Shown here: one piece after another, positions 1 through 8,190 of the stretch | How positions within the stretch are numbered: the stretch's first letter is position 1 | Layout of the letters: every line of letters starts with the position of its first letter | Assembly (NCBI GenBank): GCA_900541025.1 | Contig: UQIL01000013.1 | Span: forward strand, 1 to 63,135 | Length of the DNA stretch: 63,135 bases | DNA from: an uncultured Collinsella sp. | GTDB lineage: Bacteria; Actinomycetota; Coriobacteriia; Coriobacteriales; Coriobacteriaceae | Reading direction: 5' to 3' | Notes under the pieces: generated by a model | Seen by the model: the letters and a program-made list of their open reading frames with translations, nothing else | Database searches by the model: none | Told to the model about the DNA's origin: nothing | Made by a program: the position numbers and the translations under genes

Positions 1-28
1 TCAACGATATGGCACCGTGGGGACACAT
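1..28 (-). CDS. start of a putative HipT-like kinase gene, cut by the window edge
   Basis: Only nine codons are visible, beginning with an ATG 16 nt after the stop of the upstream hipS-like gene and reading MCPHGAISL to the edge. The short gap and shared strand suggest the next gene of one operon. Split HipT kinases often begin with a short stretch containing Cys-Pro, which fits, but nine residues prove nothing. The identification rests almost wholly on gene order (hipB-hipS-next gene). Alternatively the hipS-like gene is simply a truncated hipA and this ATG is chance. Confidence 0.3.
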
Positions 29-44
29 GTATGTCAATCCTGGT

Positions 45-326
45 CTAACAGAGCCTAAAGTAATCTCCGCGTTCCGCTCGCGCCCTTTTCTCAAGATCCC
101 TGTTGAGCTGCCCCTCCGGAATGATGCCGGAGAAAAAGGAGCCCGTTGCGTCCGGACTAAATGTCTCGGCCGACAACGGCAGCGAGGTCGAAATCGGGGC
201 CGCATCACCGCTCTGGAGATATTTGGGGCTATAGGTGAATATCGGAAGCCCCGCGTTTTCCTCCAATATGCCAACCAGCTGGTAAGACCCATTAAACTCA
301 CGGTGAACGAACAGCGTGCCATCCAT
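45..326 (-). CDS. HipS-like protein (stand-alone HipA N-terminal subdomain)
   Basis: A 93-residue protein matching the first subdomain of HipA-family kinases: a GTLFV strand at the start, then a PLSAETFSP segment and the FFSGIIPEG motif followed by a basic helix. It stops at GDYFRLC, where a full HipA would continue into the kinase body. It starts on an ATG overlapping the hipB stop (TAATG), with a purine-rich AGGTGAGGGGG ribosome site in front. In HipBST systems HipS is a separate protein of about this size that counteracts the kinase HipT. Seen: length, overlap and motifs. Inferred: HipS role. Alternative: hipA truncated by mutation; the next reading frames show no convincing HipA continuation in the 44 nt left. 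Confidence 0.6.
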   Translation of the reverse strand: MDGTLFVHREFNGSYQLVGILEENAGLPIFTYSPKYLQSGDAAPISTSLPLSAETFSPDATGSFFSGIIPEGQLNRDLEKRARAERGDYFRLC

Positions 327-616
327 TATTTCCCCCTCACCTTCAGAATAAAATCAATATCCACGATGGAGGCGTAATCGAAAATGACACCAATTTCGAC
401 CGTTGTCCGCCCCCGCTCGATATCACCAATCACACGAAGGCTGCGGCCCGTCATAGTCGCGACATCGCGTTGAGTCAAGCCAAGCTCACGCCTTCTGAGC
501 CTAAGGGCTTTCCCCATCTCGGCGGGATCGAAAACCACGCGCTCCGAGAAAGCGACTTCCGACGGTTTGAGCTTGATGCGCCCATCCAGCTTTTTAATCG
601 TTGTCACCGTTCTCAT
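326..616 (-). CDS. HipB-type XRE-family antitoxin/repressor
   Basis: A 96-residue DNA-binding protein with a helix-turn-helix in its C-terminal half: LRLRRRELGLTQRDVATM, then a recognition helix RSLRVIGDIERG, typical of HipB/XRE antitoxins. The ATG at 616 lies 4 nt after a GGAGG ribosome site (621-625); an adjacent ATG at 619 is only 1 nt away, and longer versions would read through the operators. It is the first gene of a coupled operon with the HipS-like protein. It probably represses its own promoter through three 24-bp sites at 628-729. The HTH is clear; assignment to HipBST rather than HipBA depends on the neighbour. Confidence 0.75.
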   Translation of the reverse strand: MRTVTTIKKLDGRIKLKPSEVAFSERVVFDPAEMGKALRLRRRELGLTQRDVATMTGRSLRVIGDIERGRTTVEIGVIFDYASIVDIDFILKVRGK

Positions 617-627
617 CATGCCTCCAG

Positions 628-729
628 CTATATTCCTATTCGTGAACATAGTATAAAACCGTGGAACTATGTTCATGTACGGGAATATAGTGTTTGCTAC
701 ATTAGCAATGTTCCCGTTCAGGAATATAG
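628..729. promoter_or_regulatory. three 24-bp operators upstream of hipB at 39-bp spacing
   Basis: Three copies of CTATGTTC-N7-GGAATATAG lie at 628-651 (inverted), 667-690 and 706-729 (the last begins CAATGTTC). Their starts are exactly 39 bp apart. Each copy is a quasi-palindrome with TATGTTC/GAATATA arms. The first ends 3 nt from the hipB ribosome site, so bound HipB would cover the promoter region. Sequence and spacing are seen directly; HipB as the binder is inferred. Confidence 0.75.
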
Positions 730-793
730 CTACCGAGAAGCCTGATATTTTCTTAGATGGGCAGATCCTGAACGGCTACGCCATACGGGCTGA

Positions 794-1837
794 CTACTCA
801 AAGTATTGGAACTTGTTCGTTGAAAAAGCGAACGTGACGACGAAGCCTTCGCCCGGCTCGGACGATGCGGTGACGTCGATGCCCATCTTGGAGCACAGAC
901 GCGCCACCAAGTAGAGGCCGATGCCCGTTGCGCGCTTGGTGGTGCGGCCGTTGTCGCCGGTAAAACCCTTCTCAAACACGCGCGGCAGGTCGGCCGCGCT
1001 CACGCCGCAGCCGTTGTCCGCGACGGTGAGTTCGATGCGCTCGCTTGCCAGGCCCTCGTCCAACAACGCGCCCGAAAACACGATCTTTGCGCCATCCTCG
1101 CGCGCATATTTAATGCTGTTCTGAATGAGCTGGCCCAGAATAAACTCGAGCCATTTCTCGTCGGTGAACACCTCGAAGTCGAGGTTCTCGCACACCGGCG
1201 CCACGTGCGCCGCAATGAGCTCGCGCGCGTTGGCTTTAATGGCACCCGTCACCAAGGTCTTAAGATCCCAGCGGCGAATCAGGTAGTCGCGCTCCACAAC
1301 CTCCGAGCGCGCATAGTACAGCGCCTGGTCGATATAGCGCTCCACGCGGGCAAGCTCGCGTGCCAGGTCGTCCACGCGCGTCGGATCGTCTTCGCTGCCG
1401 TCCAGGTTTTCCAAGATCAGATGGGCAGCCGCCAAGGGCAGTTTGGCCTCGTGTACCCAGCTCTCGATATAGTCGCGATAGTCATCGGTCTGACGCCGGC
1501 CTTCGGCAACCTCGTCGCAAGCAGCTTTGCCCACCCGGCGCAAGACCTCGTACTCGAGCTCGCCCTCGGCATAGGTCGGGCATTGCACCATCTCCTGCAC
1601 CCATGCGAGACTCTCGAGCTCCTCTGCCGCACGCTCAAGCTGACGCAGAAAACGACGACGGCGCGCGTACTCGATCACAATGCCGAGCATGCCAAAGACA
1701 AAGGACACGCCGACCGCCACGACCACGATAGAAACGGGTGCGCCGGCGACCGTCAGCACAAAGCAGCTCAGCAGCACGCCGCACGTCCACACGGCGACGG
1801 GAAGCAGCGCGTCTTTAAAGAACTTGGCAAACGACAT
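794..1837 (-). CDS. BceS-type intramembrane-sensing histidine kinase
   Basis: A 347-residue sensor kinase. Two membrane helices (about residues 11-31 and 35-55) are separated by almost no extracellular loop, the hallmark of kinases that sense cell-envelope stress through a partner. The H-box is ESWVHEAKLPLAA with His129, close to the BceS consensus. N-box QNSIKYA, G1 DNGCGV and G2 GIGLYLV follow. It sits 9 nt after the regulator gene in one operon. BceS kinases usually act with a BceAB-type ABC transporter; none is visible in this window, so the stimulus is unknown (antimicrobial peptides are the family norm). Confidence 0.85.
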   Translation of the reverse strand: MSFAKFFKDALLPVAVWTCGVLLSCFVLTVAGAPVSIVVVAVGVSFVFGMLGIVIEYARRRRFLRQLERAAEELESLAWVQEMVQCPTYAEGELEYEVLRRVGKAACDEVAEGRRQTDDYRDYIESWVHEAKLPLAAAHLILENLDGSEDDPTRVDDLARELARVERYIDQALYYARSEVVERDYLIRRWDLKTLVTGAIKANARELIAAHVAPVCENLDFEVFTDEKWLEFILGQLIQNSIKYAREDGAKIVFSGALLDEGLASERIELTVADNGCGVSAADLPRVFEKGFTGDNGRTTKRATGIGLYLVARLCSKMGIDVTASSEPGEGFVVTFAFSTNKFQYFE

Positions 1838-1846
1838 AGCCGGCCC

Positions 1847-2518
1847 CTAGACCGAATAGCCTTGGCCGCGGTGCGTCGTCAAATACCCCTTGATGCCGAT
1901 TTTTTCGAGCGTGGTGCGCAGGCGGTTGATGTTAACGGTAAGCGTGTTGTCGTCCACGAAGGCGTCGGAGTCCCACAGGTCCTGCATGATGGCCGAGCGC
2001 GAAACAATCTTGCCTGCACGGCTCAGAAGCAGAGAGAGGATACGCAGCTCGTTTTTGGTGAGCTCGGTGCTAGTGCCGGTTGCCGTATTGGTGACCATGG
2101 AGCGGGCGAGGTCGAGCTCCAACCCCTTGTGGACGAGCGTGCTGCGCTCGCCTGCCGCCGCGGTGCGACGCAGCAAGGCATTGATGCGCGCCACGAGCAC
2201 ACGGGCGCTGTAGGGCTTGGGAACAAAGTCGTCCGCGCCGAGCGTCATGGCCATGACCTCGTCGATCTCGGTCGTGCGCGACGTGAGGACGATGATGGGA
2301 ACCTCGGATTCGCGGCGAACCTCGTGGCAGATATGCTGGCCGTCCTTGACGGGAAGCGTGAGGTCGAGCAGCACCAGGTCGGGCGCGGCGGCGAGAATAT
2401 CGCGCGAGACATGCTCAAACGATTCGCATGTCTCAACCTCAAAACCGGCGCGGGCAAGGATGTCGACAAGCTCACGACGAATGGGCTCGTCGTCCTCAAC
2501 GACATAGATCAGCGCCAT
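1847..2518 (-). CDS. OmpR-family response regulator paired with the BceS-like kinase
   Basis: A 223-residue regulator: receiver domain with acidic pocket EDD (8-10), phospho-acceptor Asp52 in LLDLTLP, the T/S of VLTSRT and Lys of PKPY; then a winged-helix DNA-binding domain from about residue 130 ending HRGQGYSV. The start at 2518 was chosen because MALIYVVEDD is the normal receiver beginning and a GGGGAG site precedes it; upstream sequence in frame is not protein-like. It is first in a two-gene operon with the kinase. Targets are not evident. Confidence 0.9.
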   Translation of the reverse strand: MALIYVVEDDEPIRRELVDILARAGFEVETCESFEHVSRDILAAAPDLVLLDLTLPVKDGQHICHEVRRESEVPIIVLTSRTTEIDEVMAMTLGADDFVPKPYSARVLVARINALLRRTAAAGERSTLVHKGLELDLARSMVTNTATGTSTELTKNELRILSLLLSRAGKIVSRSAIMQDLWDSDAFVDDNTLTVNINRLRTTLEKIGIKGYLTTHRGQGYSV

Positions 2519-2611
2519 GGATTCCACTCCCCTCTTGGTTGTCTTGCCACCATTATGGCTGCGGAGCCGCAGGTATGCGCCTCGCGCGTCACCAAGGTGA
2601 CAGAACTGTTC

Positions 2612-2677
2612 GCGAGCGGCAGGGGCTTGCCCCTCGCTCGCAACGGGCACGGGAATTAAATGAGTTTTTAATCCCGT
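2612..2677. repeat. two adjacent inverted repeats, possible terminators
   Basis: At 2612-2641 GCGAGCG and AGGGGC pair with GCCCC/TCGCTCGC around a short loop. At 2649-2677 ACGGGAATTAAA faces TTTTAATCCCGT. Both lie downstream of the minus-strand gene ending at 2692 and upstream of the regulator gene. Neither has a clean T-tract, so termination is only a guess. Confidence 0.35.
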
Positions 2678-2691
2678 CCCAGAAACATCAT

Positions 2692-3423
2692 TTAGCGGCG
2701 GGCGCGAAGCTTTTCGTAGCCGTCGGCAAAGAAGGCGACCGTGGCGGCGTCGGCCTCCGCGGCGTCCGTCTCGGTTGCGGGGACCACGCCGTGCTCGTCG
2801 CTCACCAGGAACAAGGCACCCTTGAGCTGCGCGGGAATGTCTACGCGCGTGACTGGGATGCCCTTGGTCTGGGCCAGCTGTTCGATGAGCGTCGCCGTGC
2901 CGCACAGGCACTCGTCCCCCGGCGCCACAAAGGCAAGCTCACCGTTGTTGACGGCAGCGAGCAGCTCGGGCGCCACGCCGGTCTCGTCGGCTTCGGAGCG
3001 AGCCTCGGCAGAACGGGCACGCAGCGCCTTGGCCGACGTATCGGCCAGCGGCTCGTACTCCCCCACCGTCATGGCGGCGTTGCCGTTAACGTCGATCACC
3101 AGCATGAGCACACCGTCGCGGGCGGTGTAGTCGCCCTCGGCAAGCGACCACTCAACGTGTTGCTTGGCCCAACTGAGCATGTTATGGGTAAGTGGCTCGC
3201 CCTGCACCAGGCGCTCGGATAGCGCGCGGATGTGGCGATTGAGCATGGGCACCTTTTTGTTGGACATGCGCCAACGGCAGATGAGCGCGGGCTTGTCGAG
3301 CGTGAACTTCTCGATCGCCTCCTGATTGGCGCAAAAATCCTCGTACGCACGCTGATCCTCGGCGTTACCAAACAGCTCGGCATCATCAATCTGGGGCATG
3401 GTTGTACCTTTCGTGTTAGTCAT
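2692..3423 (-). CDS. hypothetical protein, 243 aa
   Basis: I do not recognise this protein. It is soluble, acidic and has no membrane segment or signal peptide. The N-terminal half carries a basic/aromatic block (ALICRWRMSNKKVPMLNRH); the C-terminal third alternates strands and acidic loops and contains two cysteines (DECLCG). The start at 3423 has an AGAGGACGG ribosome site 3-5 nt upstream; an in-frame ATG at 3399 is a weaker alternative. It stands alone behind the purH terminator and converges on nothing, so the context does not suggest a role. Confidence 0.7.
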   Translation of the reverse strand: MTNTKGTTMPQIDDAELFGNAEDQRAYEDFCANQEAIEKFTLDKPALICRWRMSNKKVPMLNRHIRALSERLVQGEPLTHNMLSWAKQHVEWSLAEGDYTARDGVLMLVIDVNGNAAMTVGEYEPLADTSAKALRARSAEARSEADETGVAPELLAAVNNGELAFVAPGDECLCGTATLIEQLAQTKGIPVTRVDIPAQLKGALFLVSDEHGVVPATETDAAEADAATVAFFADGYEKLRARR

Positions 3424-3439
3424 TCCGTCCTCTTATACC

Positions 3440-3475
3440 AAAAAGACGGCCCTCCAAACGGAGCAGCCGTCTTTT
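3440..3475 (-). terminator. rho-independent terminator after purH
   Basis: On the minus strand AAAAGACGGC, a 15-nt loop, then GCCGTCTTTTT: a 10-bp stem ending in a T-run. It lies 108 nt beyond the purH stop and just upstream of the next minus-strand gene, so it separates the two transcripts. Confidence 0.85.
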
Positions 3476-3582
3476 GCGGAGATTATTTTAGAAGCGAGGC
3501 CAGTCCAAGGGACGAGATCGCATCCCATCCTCCCCAGTCAACCTAACAGGTCGGCGAGGCTTGCCCAGCCACCGCACCTTGC

Positions 3583-5190
3583 TTAGTGGCGGAAGTGGCG
3601 GGCGCCCGTAAACACCATAGCAATATTGTGCTCATTGCAGGCCTGGATGCTCTCGTCGTCGCGCTTGGAGCCGCCGGGCTGGATGATGCAGGTCACGCCA
3701 TGTGCAGCAAGCACGTCGACGTTGTCGCGGAACGGGAAGAATGCGTCGCTTGCGCAGGCAAAGCCGCCCTTCTCCACGCCCTCGCGCTCGCAGAAGTCCT
3801 CGGCACGCTCGCAGGCCAGCAGCGCAGAATCCACGCGGTTGGGCTGACCGGGGCCCATGCCAATGCCGGCCTTGCCCTTGGAGACCAGGATGGCGTTGGA
3901 CTTAACGCCCTTGCAGACCTTCCAGGCAAACTCAAGCTCGGCCATCTCGGCATCGGTGGGCTTGCGGTCGGTGGGGAACGTAAAGGTCGCGGGATCCTCG
4001 GTCACGTGGTCGGCTTCCTGCACCAGCATGCCGCCGTCGATGGAGCGCAGCTCCACCTGGGCGCCGTGGTCCACGCCGCCGGTCGCCAACACGCGCAGGT
4101 TGGGGCGCTTGGCCATGCGCTCGAGCGCCTCGGCAGTGTAGCTCGGGGCGATGATGACCTCGACGAACTGCTTGTTCTGATCGGCAAAGTGCTCAACCAG
4201 CTCATAGGGAACCTCGCGGTTGCAGGCGATGATGCCGCCGAAGGCGCTCTTGGGATCGCAGGCGAAGGCGCGGTCGTAGGCGGCCGTGATGTCCTCGGCA
4301 ACGGCGGAACCGCAGGGATTCTGGTGCTTGAGGATCACGCAGGCCGGCTCGTCGAACTCGCGGACCAGGTTCCAGGCGGCGTCGGCGTCCAGATAGTTGT
4401 TGTAGCTGAGCGGCTTGCCCTGGATCTGCTCGGAGCCCACGAGCGGGAACTGCGAGCTCGCGGTGTTCTCGCAGCCCTCGGCAAAGCGATAGACCGTGGC
4501 CTTCTGCTGCGGGTTCTCGCCATAGCGCAGGTCGTCGACCTTCTCCAGCGAGACCTCGAGCTTGGCAGAGGTGTCCGCCACGTCGCTTGCCTGGGCGGCA
4601 AGCCAACGGGAGATGGCAGTGTCGTAGGCGGCGGTGGTCTGGTAAACCTTCACCTGCAGGCGGCGACGGGTGGAAAGCGTGGTGCAGCCACCGGTCTCGC
4701 GCATCTCGGCCAGGACGGCGTCATAGTCAGCCGGGTCGGAAATGACGGTAACGCTCGCGGCGTTCTTGGCAGCAGAGCGCAGCATGGAGGGGCCACCGAT
4801 ATCGATGTGCTCGATGGCATCCGCGAAGGTGACCTCGGGGTTGGCGACGGTCTTCTCGAACTCGTACAGGTTGACGACGACCAGGTCGATCAGCTTAATG
4901 CCGTGCTGAGCGGCCTCCTGCATGTGCTGCTCGGAATCGCGGCGGGCAAGCAGTGCGCCGTGAACCTTGGGATGCAGCGTCTTGACGCGGCCGTCCATCA
5001 TCTCGGGATAGCCCGTGAACTCCTCGATGGGGGTTACGGGAACGCCCGCGTCCTCGATGGCACGAGCCGTGCCGCCCGTAGAGATGATCTCGACGCCAAA
5101 GTCGTCAACCAGCGTCCGTGCGAAATCGACGACGCCCGTCTTATCGGTAACCGAGATCAACGCGCGTGCGATCTTCACATCAGATCCCAT
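3583..5190 (-). CDS. purH: PurH, bifunctional AICAR transformylase / IMP cyclohydrolase
   Basis: A 535-residue enzyme of usual family length that performs the last two steps of IMP synthesis. The N-terminal cyclohydrolase (MGS-like) domain begins KIARALISVTDKTG with the STGGTARAIEDAG nucleotide loop and GRVKTLHP; the transformylase domain contains ILKHQNPCGSAVA (the KH-NPCG catalytic motif), SKSAFGGI and a C-terminus ending GARHFRH. An AGGAGGA site lies 4 nt before the ATG. It is monocistronic, ending at the terminator at 3440-3475. I saw no riboswitch in the 275-nt leader. Confidence 0.97.
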   Translation of the reverse strand: MGSDVKIARALISVTDKTGVVDFARTLVDDFGVEIISTGGTARAIEDAGVPVTPIEEFTGYPEMMDGRVKTLHPKVHGALLARRDSEQHMQEAAQHGIKLIDLVVVNLYEFEKTVANPEVTFADAIEHIDIGGPSMLRSAAKNAASVTVISDPADYDAVLAEMRETGGCTTLSTRRRLQVKVYQTTAAYDTAISRWLAAQASDVADTSAKLEVSLEKVDDLRYGENPQQKATVYRFAEGCENTASSQFPLVGSEQIQGKPLSYNNYLDADAAWNLVREFDEPACVILKHQNPCGSAVAEDITAAYDRAFACDPKSAFGGIIACNREVPYELVEHFADQNKQFVEVIIAPSYTAEALERMAKRPNLRVLATGGVDHGAQVELRSIDGGMLVQEADHVTEDPATFTFPTDRKPTDAEMAELEFAWKVCKGVKSNAILVSKGKAGIGMGPGQPNRVDSALLACERAEDFCEREGVEKGGFACASDAFFPFRDNVDVLAAHGVTCIIQPGGSKRDDESIQACNEHNIAMVFTGARHFRH

Positions 5191-5465
5191 GCAGTCCTCC
5201 TGTCTGGTACGCCGCCGTGCTCTGTGAGTCGGTGATACGTCGATCTGCAGCGCTCGCGCAGCGGCATTGAAAATACTGATTCAATGTAGCGCATCGAGCG
5301 CGACGATGCACCCCGCAACGCACGGCTGTGCAGAAAAAGCTTCGAGCGGGGGTATGGGCGTGGCACCGGGCGCGGTGAGTTCATGGAACACAGCGGCACC
5401 ATAATTAGATGCCAACGGCGTGGTAGAACTGTGCTCGATATGCATCCGCAATAGAAAGAGGCACC
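5191..5465. promoter_or_regulatory. divergent intergenic region between purH and a GNAT gene
   Basis: These 275 bases hold the outward-facing promoters of purH (minus) and the acetyltransferase (plus). I see no gene, no strong hairpin and no recognisable purine or ZTP riboswitch motif. Confidence 0.4.
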
Positions 5466-6107
5466 ATGGTCTCGCGGGTTCTCTACCGACCGTTTGATAC
5501 CGAAGATTTCGACGCCATCGCGCTGATCTTGCAGCAGCTTTGGCACAACAACTCGGATAACGATGAGTACAACCGCCTTGAGGCCGCGTGCGATCTTGCC
5601 TACTGCCTTTCTTCCTCGACGTTTTCGCAGGTTGCCGTAATCGACGGTCAGGCGCGCGGCATTGCGCTTGCACGCGCAGGACAGAGCTCCGGCGTCACCG
5701 TCAAGGAACATTGGATGGATACCGAGCGCGCGCTGCTGTCGCAAATGCGCGAGCTGGAGCCCGATGCGTGCGCCGAGTATCTCTCGTTTGTGCGCGCAAC
5801 CATCCGAACCAACAACCGCCTGCTCGAGAGCAGCCCGTTGCCGCACGACAACGAGGTCACGCTGCTTGCCGTGGATCGCGATGTCCACGGCCTGGGCGTT
5901 GGCACGGTTCTGCTCGACGCCGCTATCTCGCATCTGTCCTCGTGCGGGGCGACCAGCGCACACCTGTACACCGATTCCAACTGCTCGTGGAAGTTCTACG
6001 AGCTGCACGGCTTTAAGCGTACGGCCACGCACCGCGCCAACCGCGAGGAACGCCGCCACGCCATGCCGCGCGAAAGCTTCCTCTACGAACTCGACCTAAC
6101 CGTCTAG
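5466..6107 (+). CDS. GNAT-family N-acetyltransferase
   Basis: A 213-residue GNAT protein. The acetyl-CoA-binding core is about residues 125-195: LLAVDRDVHGLGVGTVLLDAA corresponds to motif A (V-x3-x-G-x-G-x-G/A) and FYELHGFKR to the C-terminal motif B region with its conserved tyrosine. The first 60 residues (YRPFDTEDFDAIALILQQLW) are the usual GNAT opening. An AGAGGC site precedes the ATG. It is transcribed divergently from purH; the substrate cannot be read from sequence. Confidence 0.85.
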   Translation: MVSRVLYRPFDTEDFDAIALILQQLWHNNSDNDEYNRLEAACDLAYCLSSSTFSQVAVIDGQARGIALARAGQSSGVTVKEHWMDTERALLSQMRELEPDACAEYLSFVRATIRTNNRLLESSPLPHDNEVTLLAVDRDVHGLGVGTVLLDAAISHLSSCGATSAHLYTDSNCSWKFYELHGFKRTATHRANREERRHAMPRESFLYELDLTV

Positions 6108-6121
6108 GCCCAGCAGCCATA

Positions 6122-6170
6122 CCTAGTCGTTGGGGACGTTCTTAAATGACTAGTCGCTGGGGACAGTCTT
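6122..6170. repeat. tandem TGGGGAC-containing direct repeat
   Basis: Two direct copies of TAGTCGYTGGGGACRKTCTT lie 27 nt apart in the gap after the GNAT gene. The same TGGGGACGTTC-like unit appears as a pair at 8311-8345, suggesting a small dispersed repeat family. Confidence 0.6.
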
Positions 6171-6184
6171 CGTAGGTAGCGCAT

Positions 6185-6232
6185 AAAAAGGGGATGGGCT
6201 TTCCCCGACGGCTGTCGAGAAAAGCCCATCCC
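6185..6232 (-). terminator. terminator of the DUF2207 gene
   Basis: On the minus strand GGGATGGGCTTT, a loop of about 20 nt, then AAAGCCCATCCCC followed by TTTTTA. It starts 14 nt after the DUF2207 stop and could serve the GNAT gene from the other side, though the plus-strand T-run is weaker. Confidence 0.8.
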
Positions 6233-6246
6233 ATAGCTTACGACCG

Positions 6247-8190
6247 TTAGAACGTTCCGCCGCCGCCTCCGCCGGCGCCACCACCGCCGCCACCAGAAAA
6301 GCCGCCGCCTCCACCGCCGCTCGAGCTATCGGAACTCGAAGCCAGCTCGCGGATACTCTCGTGATACACGCTATCGAACGAATCGAGCGGGGACTGGTTG
6401 CCGTAATGATGGTAGTACCACCAGTAGCAGGGGTAATTGTCGTAGAAGCCGTCAGCCTCGCGCACCTCGGGCGGCACGGCCTCGGCAAGCTGGCGCAGCA
6501 CTTCCTTCGAAACGCCCAGCGCCGCGCCCATCACCAGCAGTTTGTTCCACAGCACCAAGTCGCCCGGGACGGCTTCCCTTAGGCGCGTGAAGTCCTCGAG
6601 CCAATGCTTAAGCGCCTTGCAACGGGCCGCCACCTCGGCACCCTCCGGTGTAAAGCGGCGGAACGTAAGGCCCACGCCAATGCCCACCAGCACGATAGGC
6701 ACCGAGATCACCGCGGCGATAATGTTCGCCTGCGCGCCATCGGTAAAGAAGATGGATCCCACGGGGATAAAGGCGACCAAGATGCCAAGGACCAGGCAAA
6801 ACACCATCGCGACAATGCCGTCCGAGGCAACGTACTCGCTGTCGGCCAGCTTGCCCTTAACGGTGTTCTGATAGTCCTCGAGTTTGTCGCCCACGGGCGT
6901 AGCGTGCTGCTTGACGTAGTGCTGCAGCTCGTCGAACGCGCGCGAGCGGTCGCCGCTCTCATCGGGTTTTACGCCGGCAAAGAACACCTTGAGCACCATG
7001 TGGTCAATGCCCTTGGCCGATTTCCAGCCCGCATCACTCACCGTCACGCGGTACGTCTGCTCTTCTTTTTCGCGCCCCAACAGGCCCTTCTTGGACTTGA
7101 TCACGGTCGCCTGCTCGAGCCTGATCACGCGGTCGTCGGTGAGTTTCATAAGCGTGGCGATATATGCCTGGTCGGGCACCTCGTTCCAGCTCATAAGAGC
7201 CGAAAGCACGGCGGGGTGGTCGGCCGAGGGCACGTCGCGGAAGTATTCGTCCTGGAAAAGCGGCTTTGGTTTGCGCTTGCGCAGCTTAAGCACAACGATT
7301 GTGCCAGTAAAGGCCAACGCCGCGATAACACTCACCACGGCAAGCACGTTGGCAATCATGCGGGCATGGGCTCGACGGGCATTGGCCTCCTCGGCCCAGG
7401 CTTTCTCCTCGCTTAGGATCGTCGGCAGGCGTTCCTCGCTCGAGGCACTAAGCCACGGCACCCAGTCGCTGGGAAAGACCACGCGCGCCTCGGCGAACTC
7501 GCCCTGATGCACGCACGGAATGGTATAGGTGACCATCGGCTCGTCCGCGTCGAGCGACACGTCGCCGGTCAGCGGGCCGTGACCCCATGCGCGGAAGTTA
7601 TCGCCCTTGGTCGCCGGGGTCCCCGCGGCGGCGTTTGCGAAGTAGACCTCCATCTCGACGTCATCGGAATCCGCCGACCAGCCGTCGCCCACAAACTTCC
7701 AGTAGAGCTCGGCGGTATCGGACCAGTTCATGACCGCACCGGTCATGGTGTAGCTCACGTAAAAGATCGCACTGTCGCCGCTCTCATGGGGGCTGAACAC
7801 CTTGATCCTTACGCTGCCGTCGGACTGTTCCACGGTGTAGACGCCGTCGTCGCCCTTGTTTGCGCTGTCGACCTTGTTAAACGCGGTGTCATCTTCCTCG
7901 ACGCTCAGCACATCGACCCCCACCGAACCGCCTTGCTGGTTGGAACCCGTATTGATGTCCCAGAACACGCCGTTGATGTCGTCGTCGAAATCGAACTGAC
8001 GCCCCTCGACAACGGTCAGCGAGCCATCGGCCTCGACCGTGGCGCCGATGTAGGTTTGGCTCATGGAGTAGCCGTCGGCGTGCGCGGCGGCGGGCAGCAG
8101 CAACAACGCAAGCGCGACGAGCGCGCAGACGGAAGCGAATCGCGCGAACAGGCGACGCTGCCGACAGGTCTTGGCAACGGGGGCGTTCAT
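6247..8190 (-). CDS. DUF2207 domain membrane protein with signal peptide and Gly-rich tail
   Basis: About 647 residues. A signal peptide (basic RQRRLFARF, hydrophobic ALVALALLLLPAAA, AHA cleavage site) leads into a DUF2207 extracellular domain (YSMSQTYIGATVEADGSL...). A membrane helix lies near residue 290, then a cytoplasmic region, two further helices near 465-520, and a second soluble region. The C-terminus is a run of Gly/Ser ending GGGGGGTF, common in DUF2207 proteins. Start 8190 was preferred because an AAAGGA site stands 7 nt upstream and the signal peptide begins there; the frame is open to 8259. Function is unknown beyond envelope location. Confidence 0.85.
   Translation of the reverse strand: MNAPVAKTCRQRRLFARFASVCALVALALLLLPAAAHADGYSMSQTYIGATVEADGSLTVVEGRQFDFDDDINGVFWDINTGSNQQGGSVGVDVLSVEEDDTAFNKVDSANKGDDGVYTVEQSDGSVRIKVFSPHESGDSAIFYVSYTMTGAVMNWSDTAELYWKFVGDGWSADSDDVEMEVYFANAAAGTPATKGDNFRAWGHGPLTGDVSLDADEPMVTYTIPCVHQGEFAEARVVFPSDWVPWLSASSEERLPTILSEEKAWAEEANARRAHARMIANVLAVVSVIAALAFTGTIVVLKLRKRKPKPLFQDEYFRDVPSADHPAVLSALMSWNEVPDQAYIATLMKLTDDRVIRLEQATVIKSKKGLLGREKEEQTYRVTVSDAGWKSAKGIDHMVLKVFFAGVKPDESGDRSRAFDELQHYVKQHATPVGDKLEDYQNTVKGKLADSEYVASDGIVAMVFCLVLGILVAFIPVGSIFFTDGAQANIIAAVISVPIVLVGIGVGLTFRRFTPEGAEVAARCKALKHWLEDFTRLREAVPGDLVLWNKLLVMGAALGVSKEVLRQLAEAVPPEVREADGFYDNYPCYWWYYHHYGNQSPLDSFDSVYHESIRELASSSDSSSGGGGGGFSGGGGGGAGGGGGGTF

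Noticed and set aside
1205..2659. 484-codon plus-strand frame opposite the kinase/regulator pair
   Set aside because: No recognisable domain and it crosses two intact genes on the minus strand.
3586..5235. 549-codon plus-strand frame opposite purH
   Set aside because: Shadow frame caused by high third-position GC; purH on the other strand is complete.
5191..5465. Purine or ZTP riboswitch in the purH leader
   Set aside because: No conserved core motif or plausible aptamer fold was found by eye.
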